Position numbers and translations under genes: made by a program. From Lentisphaerales bacterium (lineage in GTDB: Bacteria > Verrucomicrobiota > Lentisphaeria > Lentisphaerales > Lentisphaeraceae): a stretch of DNA of 64,000 nt. The notes beneath the pieces are model-generated. The model was not told the origin of the DNA and did no database searches. It saw only the letters and a program-made list of their open reading frames with translations. The first letter of the stretch is position 1; each line of letters starts with the position of its first letter. Of the stretch, positions 1-9,243 are shown one piece after another. The stretch is from positions 20,793 through 84,792 of the forward strand of contig JAKVBD010000014.1 of assembly GCA_022446985.1 (NCBI GenBank), given 5' to 3'.

Positions 1-897
1 AATTTATCCAGTCACAATGCCTTCACAGTTCTTTATAAAGGTGAAAGATTGTTTGTACCTTTCCGTTATCGCCATGGCGGTCAGCAACATAAGTTTCGCA
101 GTTACCGCCATACCCGTGGTCACAACAGCGTGACAGTCGATGGCAAAGGTCAGCCCATAAGTGCTGATGCCTACGGTTATATCAGCCGTTTTCTCGAGGG
201 TGAAAAGTTAACTTATGCCGCAGCCGATGCCTCGAATGCTTATACTGGCGTACCTTCTCCTCAGTGGTGGGATCGCGTTAAGATTGCCGACCTTGATTGG
301 TATGAAGAAATGGAAAGTAAGGAACTGACAAAGTTTCGTCGTCATCTGCTTTATTTGAAACCTGGTTTGATTGTTGTTTATGACGAGTTGGAAGCTAGTA
401 AAGAAGTGCAGTGGGAGTGGCTCTTGCACTGCCGTAAAACACTTCAGGTAAATGGCAATGGCTTAAGTGTCAAAGAGGAAAATGCTTCAGTGAATTTTTT
501 CGCCAGTGAAAAGCTCAATTTTGACATTCGTTCAGAGGCTCTGGTGCCGCCATTCAATGTTGACCGCCGCGGTGGCAAAGTGCCAACAGTTTATAAATCT
601 CGCGGGACCCATGCTTACATCACCCCGAATAAGAAAAGTAAAAAGTTACGCATTCTCAGTCTCATTCAGGTAGGCGAGAAAAATACAGTTTTAGAGAATG
701 GCAATGGTACTTACTCTTGTGGTGACTGGACAATTGAAGCGGAGTTGGATGTAGCAGCCAAGGCTGTTCTAAAAGTGAAGGATGCCGCAGGAAAAATTTC
801 ATTTATTAATCTGAATGAAAACAATATGAGTGTGTTAAAGGAAAATGGTTTGATGAAATCGGTGGCAGAAATAATCCCATTGGCTGCCGGTAATTAA
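1..897 (+). CDS. Heparinase II/III-like polysaccharide lyase, C-terminal part (5' end outside window)
   Basis: The reading frame is open from base 1, so the gene begins upstream and only its last 298 codons are visible; the TTG at 49 is an internal codon. The visible part resembles the beta-sandwich C-terminal domain of heparinase II/III lyases: an N-terminal SHNAFTVLYKGERL stretch, the HNSVTVDGKGQ segment (the family's HN...v.vdG pattern), and a later FRRHLLYLKPGLIVVYDEL ... WLLHC block that matches the usual R-h-v-l-f-v-k-p ... D-e-l ... W-x-x-H pattern. Such enzymes cleave uronic-acid polysaccharides by beta-elimination outside the cytoplasm. The substrate cannot be told from this half. 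The family call rests on motif memory only; the catalytic alpha/alpha barrel lies outside the window. Confidence 0.7.
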   Translation, partial: NLSSHNAFTVLYKGERLFVPFRYRHGGQQHKFRSYRHTRGHNSVTVDGKGQPISADAYGYISRFLEGEKLTYAAADASNAYTGVPSPQWWDRVKIADLDWYEEMESKELTKFRRHLLYLKPGLIVVYDELEASKEVQWEWLLHCRKTLQVNGNGLSVKEENASVNFFASEKLNFDIRSEALVPPFNVDRRGGKVPTVYKSRGTHAYITPNKKSKKLRILSLIQVGEKNTVLENGNGTYSCGDWTIEAELDVAAKAVLKVKDAAGKISFINLNENNMSVLKENGLMKSVAEIIPLAAGN

Positions 898-1136
898 TAA
901 ACTGTGCTTGCAGTAACTACGAGGTACTAGCTGCACGTTCACGTACCCGTCAATCGTATACCTTCACGAATTAATCGTTTATGAAGATATCGAGAATTTA
1001 TAGATCTTTAACTTTAAGTCGATATTCGAAAATATCGGGAACGGGAGACGAGTAGGTGTACGAGAACGGTTTTGAATGACAAAGCAAGTTTTGGGTATTA
1101 ACCCATAAAAATTTTAAATAACGTGTGAGGTATTTT
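898..1136. other. Intergenic region with imperfect inverted repeats
   Basis: No convincing ORF. The stretch holds an imperfect inverted repeat (arms near 943-966 and 1053-1075, sharing the pattern AGGT.TACGA...ACGG) enclosing a shorter palindrome, GATATT CGAA AATATC, near 1020-1036. There is no T-run, so it is not an obvious terminator. It may be the structured leader of the ThuA operon. Confidence 0.3.
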
Positions 1137-2093
1137 TTGAAGCATTTAGTGATCTTCCTATTTATTTTTCATGTTCTTTTACAAGCAGAGAAAATTGTTT
1201 TTCTACACGGCGGTAAGAGTCATGGGCCGGGTAAACACGAGTATCGTGCCGGCTCCATGCTTTTAGCTGAGCAGTTGAAAGCGCAAAGTCATGCTAAAAT
1301 TGAAACTCTGGTGATTGCCGGCTGGCCTGAGGATGAATCGGTGCTGGATGATGCCGATGCCATAATCCTTTACAATGACAGCTCGAAAGTCGTTGGTAAA
1401 GGTCTTTCCAAGATGCACTCTCTATGGCAGAAAGGTGTGGGTATTATGATGATCCATTATGCAGTTCACCCTAAAAATAATACAGCTACAGGTGAGCAGT
1501 ACTTCCTACCGTGGATTGGTGGCTATTTTAAAAATGGCAAGTCGGTGAATCCTGTCTGGAAAGCCAATCTTGAGTTTGAAAAGTCTCACCCTATTAGCAA
1601 TGGCGTTGGCCCGGTTGAAGTTCTTGATGAGTGGTACTTTAATATTCACTTTGCAGAGAAATGTACCCATGTAGCCTGTGCCGAATTCAAGAAAGAGAAT
1701 GTTCAGAAGCTAAATAATATCTGGAATCAGGAAGCCTATGATTCTGTTGGCAAAAAAGTCACGCTGATGTGGGCTATTGAAAACGACAACAGCGCCAGGG
1801 GAGTTGGTTCCACCGGTGGCCACTTTCACCGCAACTGGGCTTATGATAATTACCGCAAAGCGGTGTTAAATGCCATGCTGTGGATTGCGAAAGTTCCGGT
1901 GCCGGAGCAGGGCGCTAAGCTTATTCCGGTCACTGAGGAAATGCTCAGTGCCAATACAGATGATAATTCAATCGTTAAGTTGCCAACTGCTGCCGATTTA
2001 AAGTTTAAACCGGGGAAGTTTGAAACTGTTGAAGAACAGCAGCAACGCATGGCCGAACTGAAAGCCCGCAAAGCAAAGAGATCTAAAAAGTAG
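1137..2093 (+). CDS. Secreted ThuA-like domain protein
   Basis: Encodes about 318 aa: a signal peptide (MKHLVIFLFIFHVLLQA, cleavage before EKIV) and one ThuA-like, glutamine-amidotransferase-fold domain (HGGKSHGPGKHEYRAGSMLL, then MMIHYAV and GHFHRNWAYDNYRKAVLNAMLWIA). ThuA proteins act on sugars, in rhizobia together with the Gfo/Idh protein ThuB on trehalose-type disaccharides through 3-keto intermediates; the role here is inferred. I prefer TTG 1137 over GTG 1125, because GAGG at 1127-1130 lies six bases before TTG and the shorter protein starts with a clean signal peptide. The next gene begins nine bases after the stop, so the two are co-transcribed. The C-terminus is a Lys/Arg-rich tail. 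Confidence 0.8.
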   Translation: MKHLVIFLFIFHVLLQAEKIVFLHGGKSHGPGKHEYRAGSMLLAEQLKAQSHAKIETLVIAGWPEDESVLDDADAIILYNDSSKVVGKGLSKMHSLWQKGVGIMMIHYAVHPKNNTATGEQYFLPWIGGYFKNGKSVNPVWKANLEFEKSHPISNGVGPVEVLDEWYFNIHFAEKCTHVACAEFKKENVQKLNNIWNQEAYDSVGKKVTLMWAIENDNSARGVGSTGGHFHRNWAYDNYRKAVLNAMLWIAKVPVPEQGAKLIPVTEEMLSANTDDNSIVKLPTAADLKFKPGKFETVEEQQQRMAELKARKAKRSKK

Positions 2094-2102
2094 GAGGTGA
2101 TT

Positions 2103-4712
2103 ATGAAGAATTTATTTTGGAAATCAGCTTTAACACTTGGAGTTTTTGCACATACCATCTTTGGTGCCGAGAAGAAACATGATTATGTTAAACCTCAGGA
2201 CTTTAAAGTTCATGGTGACCTGGAAGTGACAGTCTGGGCCAAATCACCTATGTTGTTTAATCCAACTAATATGGATACCGACTCGAAAGGTCGTATCTGG
2301 GTGACTGAAGGCGTCAATTACCGCAAGCGTTTTACTAACAGAAGACCGAAAGGCGACAGAGTCGTTGTACTTGAAGATAGCGATGGTGATGGCGTCGCGG
2401 ATAAGAGTCATACTTTTGTTCAGGATAAAGAACTGGTTTCGCCTCTTGGTATAGCCGTTTTCGATAACAAAGTAGTCGTCTCGCAGCCGCCCGATTTATT
2501 GGTTTATACTGATAAAAATCGCGATCTGAAATTTGATCCAAAAGTCGATTCAAAAGAAATCCTTTTGAGCGGTTTTAATGGCATGAACCACGATCACTCT
2601 CTGCATGCGACCATCGCCGCTCCTAATGGTCGCTGGATGTTAAATCAGGGAAATTGTGGCGCTGAAGTTACTGATCAGAGTAAAAGAACTTTTTATTTTG
2701 GTGGTAGTTATCGATCAGGAGGTAAGCACTACCCCTTTGATCCGAAGGAAATGGCTGGTAAACCCAGTGCCGATGGCCATAAATATATTTCAGGTTTTAT
2801 CGCGTCGATCAATCCGGATGGCACGGGCTTGAAAGTTGAAGGACACAATTTCAGGAACTCCTATGAACATACCATAAATTCACTGGGAGAAGTCTTTCAG
2901 AGTGACAATGACGATACTGTTTCCTGCCGTGTGGCACATGTACCGGAATACGGCAATGCCGGCTACTTTTCCAGAGACGGTAAGCGCGATTGGCGTGGTG
3001 AAAAACACAGCGATCAGGAAACTACTTTAGCGCACTGGCACCAGTACGATCCGGGCTTTATGCCGGCTGGCGATATCTATGGTCCCGGTTCACCGACGGG
3101 AGTCGCCTTTTATGAAAATGGTGCTCTTGGCGACAAATACTCAGGCATGCTTCTGGCTGCAGAAGCTGCTGCTGGCGATATCTTTGCTTACTTTCCGGAA
3201 ATCGATGGCGCAGGTTATAAACTTGAAAGAAAGTCGCTGATGGTCAAAGAGAAATCGCGAGGTTCCTTATTCAGACCTTCAGATGTTATGGTAGGTGCTG
3301 ATGGCGCGATTTATGTCGCCGATTGGTTTGATCCGGGTGTTGGTGGTCACGGCACGCGCGATGACTCCTTATCCGGAGCCATTTATCGAATCGCTCCAAA
3401 AGCTTTCAAAGCACCAGTATTGAAGCAGTTAAATTATGCTTATTTACAAGACTGTCTTAAAGCTTTACAAAGCCCGGCGATTAATGTCAGGAATCATGCT
3501 GCTTCTCAATTGGCTAACTTCAAAGAGCAGGCTTTGAATCCTTTGCTAAAAATGTCAAAATCTTCTGACAAGTGGTTGGCTTACAGAGCTGTCTGGTTAT
3601 TGCCGATGTTAGGGGATAAGGGCATTCATGAGTGCGAAAAGCTATTGGACAGTCATCAAGCCGAAATGCAATTGGTGGCCTACCGTGCACTGCGCAGTAC
3701 CGGTATCAATATTCTTCCCTATGCTGAAAAGCTGGTGAAGAAAGCTGACGCCATTGTCTTGCGCGAAATCGCTGCATCATTGCGGGATGTTCCTTATAGT
3801 CAGTGTCAGACGATTCTACAGGATTTGTATAAACGCTACGATGGTAAGGATAAAGCTTTACTTTACTCAATAGGCTTAGCAGCAAAAGGTAAGAAGAATG
3901 AATTCTGGAAAGACCTCGCCGATCGAAAAGGTGAGAAGTTTCAGACTTTCACCAGAGAACTTCATCCATTCAGAGCAATTAATTATCTAAAGAAAAGAGT
4001 TGTTGATACAAAAAATTCTCTCGAAGAAAGAAAGTATGCGGCTCAGACTTTGGTCTATGTAGAAGATAAAATAGCACCATTAACCTTGCTTGAGCTATGG
4101 CATAAGACAGATGGTGAATTAAAGGACTTTATCTTTAAATGGTGCTTTATGAGAATCGATGGAGACTGGGCTAAGTGGGGGATCCGTGAACAGTTTGAGC
4201 AATCCGGGCTTTTGCCGCAAAAAGCTGTTGTTATCAACTCTACGGTGGAGATCCCTAAAACTCGTAAAGTCCCTCCGATGAGTTCGATTTTAGAATTAAA
4301 AGGCGATGCAAAAAAAGGTAAGTTAGTCGCTCAGCGTTGTAAGATGTGCCACGTCATTGAAGGCCAGGGAGTCAATTATGGTCCGGGTCTGGATGGCTGG
4401 GGCGCGAACCAGAGTAAGGCAGATATTTTAAACGCAGTCTGGGACCCGAATGCGACTATTGCTCACGGCTTTAGTGGGCGTCACATCGTCATGCAAAATG
4501 GCATACGCATTGACGGTCTGGTGATTGATCAATCGGACTTGTACATGAAAGTGAAATCTGCCGGTGGCGTAGTACAAAGCATCCCTATTAAAGACATTCA
4601 CCATTCGCGAGCAGCGAGGAATGGTCTCATGTACTATCCCGAAAAACTCGGTTTGACCGAAGGACAGGACTTTGCCGATTTGGTTGAGTACTTACATCAA
4701 CTCAAGAAATGA
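2103..4712 (+). CDS. PVC-type heme-binding membrane-associated dehydrogenase (beta-propeller + HEAT-like + cytochrome c)
   Basis: 869 aa. Start chosen at ATG 2103, five bases after a near-perfect AGGAGGTG; GTG 2097 lies inside that ribosome-binding site. Order: signal peptide (1 to about 21, ending IFGA), a six-bladed propeller of the soluble-glucose-dehydrogenase type (about 30-430, with a PTNMDTDSKGRIWVTEGVNY opening and repeated D-x-D-G-D calcium-like loops), a helical HEAT-like region (about 440-700), and a class I cytochrome c domain with C746-x-x-C749-H750. The architecture is typical of Planctomycetes, Verrucomicrobia and Lentisphaerae. It is expected to oxidise a carbohydrate outside the cytoplasmic membrane and pass electrons to the attached heme. 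Substrate unknown; the neighbouring ThuA and sugar kinase genes suggest a sugar. Confidence 0.85.
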   Translation: MKNLFWKSALTLGVFAHTIFGAEKKHDYVKPQDFKVHGDLEVTVWAKSPMLFNPTNMDTDSKGRIWVTEGVNYRKRFTNRRPKGDRVVVLEDSDGDGVADKSHTFVQDKELVSPLGIAVFDNKVVVSQPPDLLVYTDKNRDLKFDPKVDSKEILLSGFNGMNHDHSLHATIAAPNGRWMLNQGNCGAEVTDQSKRTFYFGGSYRSGGKHYPFDPKEMAGKPSADGHKYISGFIASINPDGTGLKVEGHNFRNSYEHTINSLGEVFQSDNDDTVSCRVAHVPEYGNAGYFSRDGKRDWRGEKHSDQETTLAHWHQYDPGFMPAGDIYGPGSPTGVAFYENGALGDKYSGMLLAAEAAAGDIFAYFPEIDGAGYKLERKSLMVKEKSRGSLFRPSDVMVGADGAIYVADWFDPGVGGHGTRDDSLSGAIYRIAPKAFKAPVLKQLNYAYLQDCLKALQSPAINVRNHAASQLANFKEQALNPLLKMSKSSDKWLAYRAVWLLPMLGDKGIHECEKLLDSHQAEMQLVAYRALRSTGINILPYAEKLVKKADAIVLREIAASLRDVPYSQCQTILQDLYKRYDGKDKALLYSIGLAAKGKKNEFWKDLADRKGEKFQTFTRELHPFRAINYLKKRVVDTKNSLEERKYAAQTLVYVEDKIAPLTLLELWHKTDGELKDFIFKWCFMRIDGDWAKWGIREQFEQSGLLPQKAVVINSTVEIPKTRKVPPMSSILELKGDAKKGKLVAQRCKMCHVIEGQGVNYGPGLDGWGANQSKADILNAVWDPNATIAHGFSGRHIVMQNGIRIDGLVIDQSDLYMKVKSAGGVVQSIPIKDIHHSRAARNGLMYYPEKLGLTEGQDFADLVEYLHQLKK

Positions 4713-5797
4713 TTTGCAAGTATATGTGGACTAATGCTAATACAAAAAATGTAGAAGACTATTTAAAGTGTGAGGCTGATGTAAAATCAGGCCTCATCGG
4801 CTTCGATGGTTTTGTCGATGAGATCCACCGGATCGTTTCCAAAATAGAAGGAGATAAGAAAGACTTTTGCAGAACAATTCCTGATTTCGCCGATAAGATT
4901 TACAATGCAGCAGGATTTTCTACAAATGTAGAAATGCTTCGCCAGGCCAAGAAGCTTGGTGGTAATGCTCCGATCATGGCTGCATCGATGATTTCTCTGG
5001 GAAGCCAGCTTCATTTTTGCGGAGCTATTCAAGGTTCAGATGTATTTAAACACTTCAAGCAAAAATGTGAATCGGTCGATGAAATTTGTGAGCCGGGGCA
5101 GACTATGGCTCTGGAATTCAATGATGGAAAAGTCATGCTTTGTGAACAGAGTAAACTGGACGCCATACGTTGGAAAGATGTAGCAGCATATGTTATTCAA
5201 ACTCTTCCAAAGTGTGATTTTTTAGCTGCAGTCAATTGGACAGAGATTCCTCACATGACAGAGATTTATTCTGGTTTGGTCAGTGCCATACAGGATCTGA
5301 ATCTGTCTATCCCGGTATTTATCGACCTGGCTGATTTCAGTCGACGCTCGGAAGTTGAACTGCTGGCCGGTTTAAATGTTTTAAGTAAAATCAAATCACA
5401 GGTTCACCTTGGACTTAATTTAAGTGAAGCCAGAAATCTCTCAGTTATAATGGGGATTTCTACAAAATCTGTAAAAGAGTTAACGGAGCGGCTTCATAAG
5501 AGTCTGGAGTTTGCTTCTGTTTGTATTCACTCGCATCGCGAAGTCTGGGCTGTTTGTGTAGAAAAGAAAGTACACCAGCCTACTTTGCATATCGAAAACC
5601 CTAAGATCAGTACTGGAGCAGGGGATCACTTCAACGCCGGATACTTTACTGCGATTGCTCAAGGTCAGGATATCAATACAGCAGTTTCAATGGGCATTTT
5701 AAATAGTGCTTACTATGTGCGAACTGGACAGTCTCCAGAGATCAGTGATTTACAGGAGTTTTATAAGAGAAGTCTATTGTTAGAGGAGTCTCACTAA
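4709..5797 (+). CDS. PfkB-family carbohydrate kinase
   Basis: 362 aa, cytoplasmic, overlapping the upstream dehydrogenase by ATGA (4709-4712), a sign of translational coupling. The C-terminal PfkB signature is present: STGAGDHFNAGYFTA with G303-A-G-D306, D306 being the expected catalytic base. The N-terminal part has the family's GFDGFVDEI start and the glycine-rich GGNAPIMAASMISLG segment. It should phosphorylate a sugar or nucleoside using ATP. The class (ribokinase, fructokinase or other) cannot be assigned. Being in one operon with a ThuA protein and a periplasmic dehydrogenase, it probably traps the imported product of that pathway. A later ATG at 4724 is possible but would lose the overlap. 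Confidence 0.8.
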   Translation: MICKYMWTNANTKNVEDYLKCEADVKSGLIGFDGFVDEIHRIVSKIEGDKKDFCRTIPDFADKIYNAAGFSTNVEMLRQAKKLGGNAPIMAASMISLGSQLHFCGAIQGSDVFKHFKQKCESVDEICEPGQTMALEFNDGKVMLCEQSKLDAIRWKDVAAYVIQTLPKCDFLAAVNWTEIPHMTEIYSGLVSAIQDLNLSIPVFIDLADFSRRSEVELLAGLNVLSKIKSQVHLGLNLSEARNLSVIMGISTKSVKELTERLHKSLEFASVCIHSHREVWAVCVEKKVHQPTLHIENPKISTGAGDHFNAGYFTAIAQGQDINTAVSMGILNSAYYVRTGQSPEISDLQEFYKRSLLLEESH

Positions 5798-5798
5798 A

Positions 5799-5927
5799 AT
5801 GGCAAAGCTTTTTATGAGTTTTTACATCTTATTTTTATTGATTCTAATAAGTGGCTGCAGTAGCCAGAATAAGATGAGTAAGTCTTTGGGAGCGCCGATC
5901 TCAGAATCGGCATTTTCAGCGTATTAA
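5799..5927 (+). CDS. Small lipoprotein (42 aa) ending in an interspersed palindrome
   Basis: ATG 5799 follows GAGGAG (5783-5788) at a slightly long spacing and directly follows the PfkB stop. The product starts with a type II signal peptide: Lys3, a hydrophobic stretch (FYILFLLILIS) and a lipobox ISGC with Cys20. The mature part is only about 23 residues. Its last dozen or so codons are read out of a copy of the window's CTGGGAGC-type palindrome (5888-5918), giving LGAPISESAFSAY. It looks either like a small entericidin-like lipoprotein or a longer lipoprotein truncated by repeat insertion. Function unknown. Confidence 0.55.
   Translation: MAKLFMSFYILFLLILISGCSSQNKMSKSLGAPISESAFSAY
5888..5918 (+). 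repeat. Interspersed palindrome, single copy
   Basis: TGGGAGCGCCGAT, then a short loop, then ATCGGCATTTTC: the same head and stem pattern as the copies at 60541-60789 and 10743-10810. This copy lies inside the 3' end of the small lipoprotein ORF and just before the convergent sulfatase. Confidence 0.7.
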
Positions 5928-5948
5928 GATCCCAAATATTTTTAAGCC

Positions 5949-6800
5949 TTATTTAAACTCTCCAAAGGTGAATGGCAGTTCTTTTAGATGCTTTAGTATT
6001 TCACTTTTCATTTGTTGAATTTGCTTCTTGTACTGAGATTTTGAGTACAAATTGTGCTGCTCAAATATATCACTTTCCAGATTGTAAAGTTGATCGGCAT
6101 CGAAGTAGTGGGGGAAATCTTGATCGGCATCGAAGCGCACGCCCATACCACTGGCAGGATTCATCTTGCGCCCTGTCCAGCCAACATGTCGACGAGTGCC
6201 ATTTCGCAAAGCGTAGGCTTTATCTACAGCCATATCAGCTAAAACTGATTGAGGAGGGCGATTGACGATGTATTTCCACTTCTTAGAAACCACCGCTCTT
6301 GAGTAGCCGGTTTCGAGAAGTAAAGACTGACGCCAGTTAGATTTCTCGTCTTTGATCAAAGGTATGATTGAACGTCCATCAATAAGGCCTTTTTGTTGAA
6401 TTTTCGCCAAGTCCAAAATGGTGGAGCGAATGTCGATATTTGAAATAATCTCTTCTTCGACTTCTCCAGTTTTGAACCCTTTTGGAAACTTGATGATTGC
6501 CGGACAGCGGTGACCTTCATAAGCAGCAAGTTTACCTCTGGCTTGATGGTCGCTCAAAAACATAATAATTGTATTTTCAGACAGCCTAAGTTGATCCAAT
6601 TTTTGCATGACGGCGCCCAGGCTGTCATCAATCCAGGTGGCCATGGCATTCTGGTGTGGTAGGCCAGCAGCATTTATTCTCTTCAACACAGAATCACGGG
6701 ATGGCATAACTTGTGGTTTTTCTTTGAGCATGCCGGCAGGTGTGGCACGCCAGTCTTTCGTCATCCAGTCCTCAAAGTATTGTCCATGTGGAGCAGTGAT
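5949..6800 (-). pseudogene. Sulfatase, C-terminal half after an in-frame TAA
   Basis: Continues the reading frame of the 7664-6801 half without any shift. The frame reads ITAPHGQYFEDWMTKDW immediately after the stop, matching the conserved sulfatase strand [F-x-Y-x-A/S]-x-x-x-P-H. It then has the canonical C-terminal metal-site block NTIIMFLSDHQARGKLAAYEG (normally D-H-G/N), and a C-terminal YNLESDIFEQHNL subdomain. An ATG at 6764 could restart translation, but that fragment lacks the active-site cysteine and could not be a sulfatase by itself. Convergent with the small lipoprotein gene. Confidence 0.75.
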
Positions 6801-7664
6801 TTAGAAGTATAGTAAAAAAGGTTTGTTTCTGTTATCTTCAATAAATTTTAAAGCACCTTCTGTCTGCCACTCAAGATTGTGCACTTTCATCGACTCTGGA
6901 ATTGGCAGTAAATCATAGTTCGTATAGTAAAGCCGATCTACAATATCGAACCCGGAAAGCTGTTGAATTTTACTGCGGGTATTTTCATATATTCGGGAAA
7001 TTTCCTGTTGGATTTCAGGATCATGCGGATCAGTAGTCAGAGGGAAATAATCGCCTTTATAGCGGTGTTTTACTTCGCTGCCATTCGGACCATCTTTAGC
7101 TAGATAGTTTTTATAACCTTTAGAAGTGTCGATCAGGTCAATTCCTTTATCGCCCAGATGCCATTTTCCAACGAGTCCAGTCACATAGCCGGCCTCATTT
7201 AAATCTTTAGCAATATGGCCTTCATTTGGATTGAGATATGTGTTCCAGACGATCGCCGGAGAAGGATCACTTGTGTTTGAGCTATCCACGAGAGATCTTG
7301 AGGCATAACGTCCCGTTAAAAGGCTGTAACGGCTGGGAGTACAGGTCGAGGAAGTTACATAAAAGCGATTAAAAACTACCCCGCCTTGGGCAAGCTTTTC
7401 CATATTCGGAGTCAGGACGCGAGCATCTTTGTGGTATTTCTTTTCTCCAAGCTTAAGGAAACGGCCATTTTGAAAAGCTGTACTTTCGCTTAACTCTTTA
7501 AGATTTCCGGTGTCTTTGGCACCGGTATAACAAGGGAGTTTTTTGTAGTCGTAGACCGATAACTGATCAAAGTCGAGGTCATCGACATACATGATTATAA
7601 TATTCGGCTTTTCGGCAGCAGTCAGGTAAAATGTCGTCAGTATAAATAACCAAAGTCTCTTCAT
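6801..7664 (-). pseudogene. Sulfatase (formylglycine type), N-terminal half ending in a premature TAA
   Basis: Start at ATG 7664 (GGAG six bases upstream; the TTG at 7676 is part of the leader), giving the signal peptide MKRLWLFILTTFYLTA. Metal ligands are in MYVDDLD and the active-site motif is C108-TPSR followed by YSLLTGR, the C-x-P-x-R signature that is modified to formylglycine. The frame stops at TAA (6803-6801) in PFLLYF*ITAPHG, exactly where sulfatases carry Ser or Ala; one base change from TCA would explain it. Both halves are otherwise intact, so this is either a very recent nonsense mutation or a sequencing error. Together the halves would make about 571 residues, a normal sulfatase size. 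Confidence 0.8.
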
Positions 7665-7787
7665 CTCTATCTCCAATTATGGTTTATGAAATACCGGGCA
7701 GGAACTTTAAATGGGACAAGTTGGAAGAATAAAAAGGAAAGAGTCACATCGCTTCTTTTTGAGCTGTAAAGACAAGTCAAAAAGTTC

Positions 7788-9233
7788 ATGAAGCAAAGAA
7801 ATATTATTTTAATAACTACTGACGAGCAGCGCTTTGATGCCCTGGGTTACTTTGGCAATGACAAGGTTTCCACCCCACACCTTGATGCCCTGGCAGCAGA
7901 GGGCGCTTATCATCCATATGCTTACACCGGTAACTCTGTCTGTATGCCGGCTCGTTGTTCTATACTGACCGGTCTATATTCGCATCAGCACGGCATTATG
8001 AATAACCGTGGTGATCTGAACCCTAATTTACCGACCATGACACAGGCCTTACAAAAGCAGGGGTACCACACTGCGTTAATCGGTAAAGAACACTTCTTTG
8101 AAGGTTTTATTGATTTAAAAGAGATCAGTGAGACAACTCGAAAGATCTTTGGTTTTGATACTTTCTGGACAGTCGCCGGTAAGTCGATGATTGAAGGTTC
8201 CAAGGACGAGTGGACTGCAGAACTACAAGATGCTGGTCTTTATGAAAGACATATGCAGGACCTGGTAGAGCGCATGGACAAACGCCGGGCTGGAATTTGT
8301 GAAGCTGGGGCGACACATCTACCGGAGGAAAAATATGTCGACTTCAGAGTTAAAGAGAAGAGTTTGGAATTCATAAATAAAGAACACGACAAACCATTCT
8401 TTTTGTGGACTTCGTTTTGTAATCCGCATTTCCCTTTTGATCCGCCTGAGAGATTCCTCAAAAACTATGATCCAAAAGATATGCCGGTGCCGATTGATTG
8501 CCCATCGAATAAAGTTGAACACTATCAGCAATACTACGCAGCTTACTATGCGATGATTGAACAGATAGATTCTTATGTGGGTGAAATAGTCAGCTGCCTA
8601 AAGGAGCGTGGATTATACGACGACGCTTTGATTATCTTTACCTCAGATCATGGTGATATGATGGGGGACTTTGGCTACTTTGCCAAGACTCAACCACAGG
8701 ATGGCTCTATCCGCGTCCCTTTTATTGCCCGTAGTCCAGAAGTCAAAGCCGGTAGGTACCAAGAAGCAGTTGAAGTGACAGATATTTGCGCCACGGCTTT
8801 GGAATACGCTGGAATATATGATTCGCACGAATACCTGCCAGCCAGTCCTTCACAATCACTACTGAAGCTTTGGAGTGGCGGGAAGTTGGAGCGTCAATAC
8901 GCTTTCAGTGAATTGGGTGGACAATTCAAACCGCCGTTTAGTTTATTGGTGGATAGCAATTACAAATACATCTTTTACTCAGACGATGCAGCCGAAGTCT
9001 TGATCGATCTGAAGAATGATCCTGAAGAAAGGCACAATATGGCCAGTAAGCTTCCGGAAGTAACTTCACTTTTACAGAAACTTTTGCTGAAGAGAATTGC
9101 AGCAACATCACCACCGAATCCGACCGAATGGATTTACCAGCAGCATTATAAAGTAGTGGGAGAAAATCCCGATCGCTGTCATCATGGGGGGAATTCAGAA
9201 AGAAAACCGGCCGGACTTTTAAACATCATATAA
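7788..9233 (+). CDS. Cytoplasmic sulfatase / phosphonate-monoester-hydrolase-like enzyme
   Basis: 481 aa with no signal peptide: the protein starts MKQRNIILITTDEQRFDALG, the usual first metal strand (T-D-E-Q variant of D-D). The catalytic motif is C52-MPAR followed by CSILTGLYSHQHG. The second metal block is IIFTSDHGDMMGDFGYFAKT. It is therefore a formylglycine hydrolase acting in the cytoplasm, unlike the secreted sulfatases elsewhere in the window. It is followed after ten bases by a PHP-type hydrolase gene, suggesting both process an imported sulfated or phosphorylated oligosaccharide or aglycone. Divergent from the broken sulfatase across 123 bases. No strong ribosome-binding site precedes the ATG. 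Confidence 0.85.
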   Translation: MKQRNIILITTDEQRFDALGYFGNDKVSTPHLDALAAEGAYHPYAYTGNSVCMPARCSILTGLYSHQHGIMNNRGDLNPNLPTMTQALQKQGYHTALIGKEHFFEGFIDLKEISETTRKIFGFDTFWTVAGKSMIEGSKDEWTAELQDAGLYERHMQDLVERMDKRRAGICEAGATHLPEEKYVDFRVKEKSLEFINKEHDKPFFLWTSFCNPHFPFDPPERFLKNYDPKDMPVPIDCPSNKVEHYQQYYAAYYAMIEQIDSYVGEIVSCLKERGLYDDALIIFTSDHGDMMGDFGYFAKTQPQDGSIRVPFIARSPEVKAGRYQEAVEVTDICATALEYAGIYDSHEYLPASPSQSLLKLWSGGKLERQYAFSELGGQFKPPFSLLVDSNYKYIFYSDDAAEVLIDLKNDPEERHNMASKLPEVTSLLQKLLLKRIAATSPPNPTEWIYQQHYKVVGENPDRCHHGGNSERKPAGLLNII

Positions 9234-9243
9234 GGAGAATAAC

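Noticed and set aside
1125..1136. GTG 1125 as start of the first ThuA gene
   Set aside because: It overlaps the GAGG that serves TTG 1137, and the signal peptide is better from 1137.
6801..6803. Possible recoded codon (selenocysteine or pyrrolysine) in the sulfatase
   Set aside because: The codon is TAA; known recoding uses TGA or TAG, and homologous sulfatases have Ser or Ala at this place.
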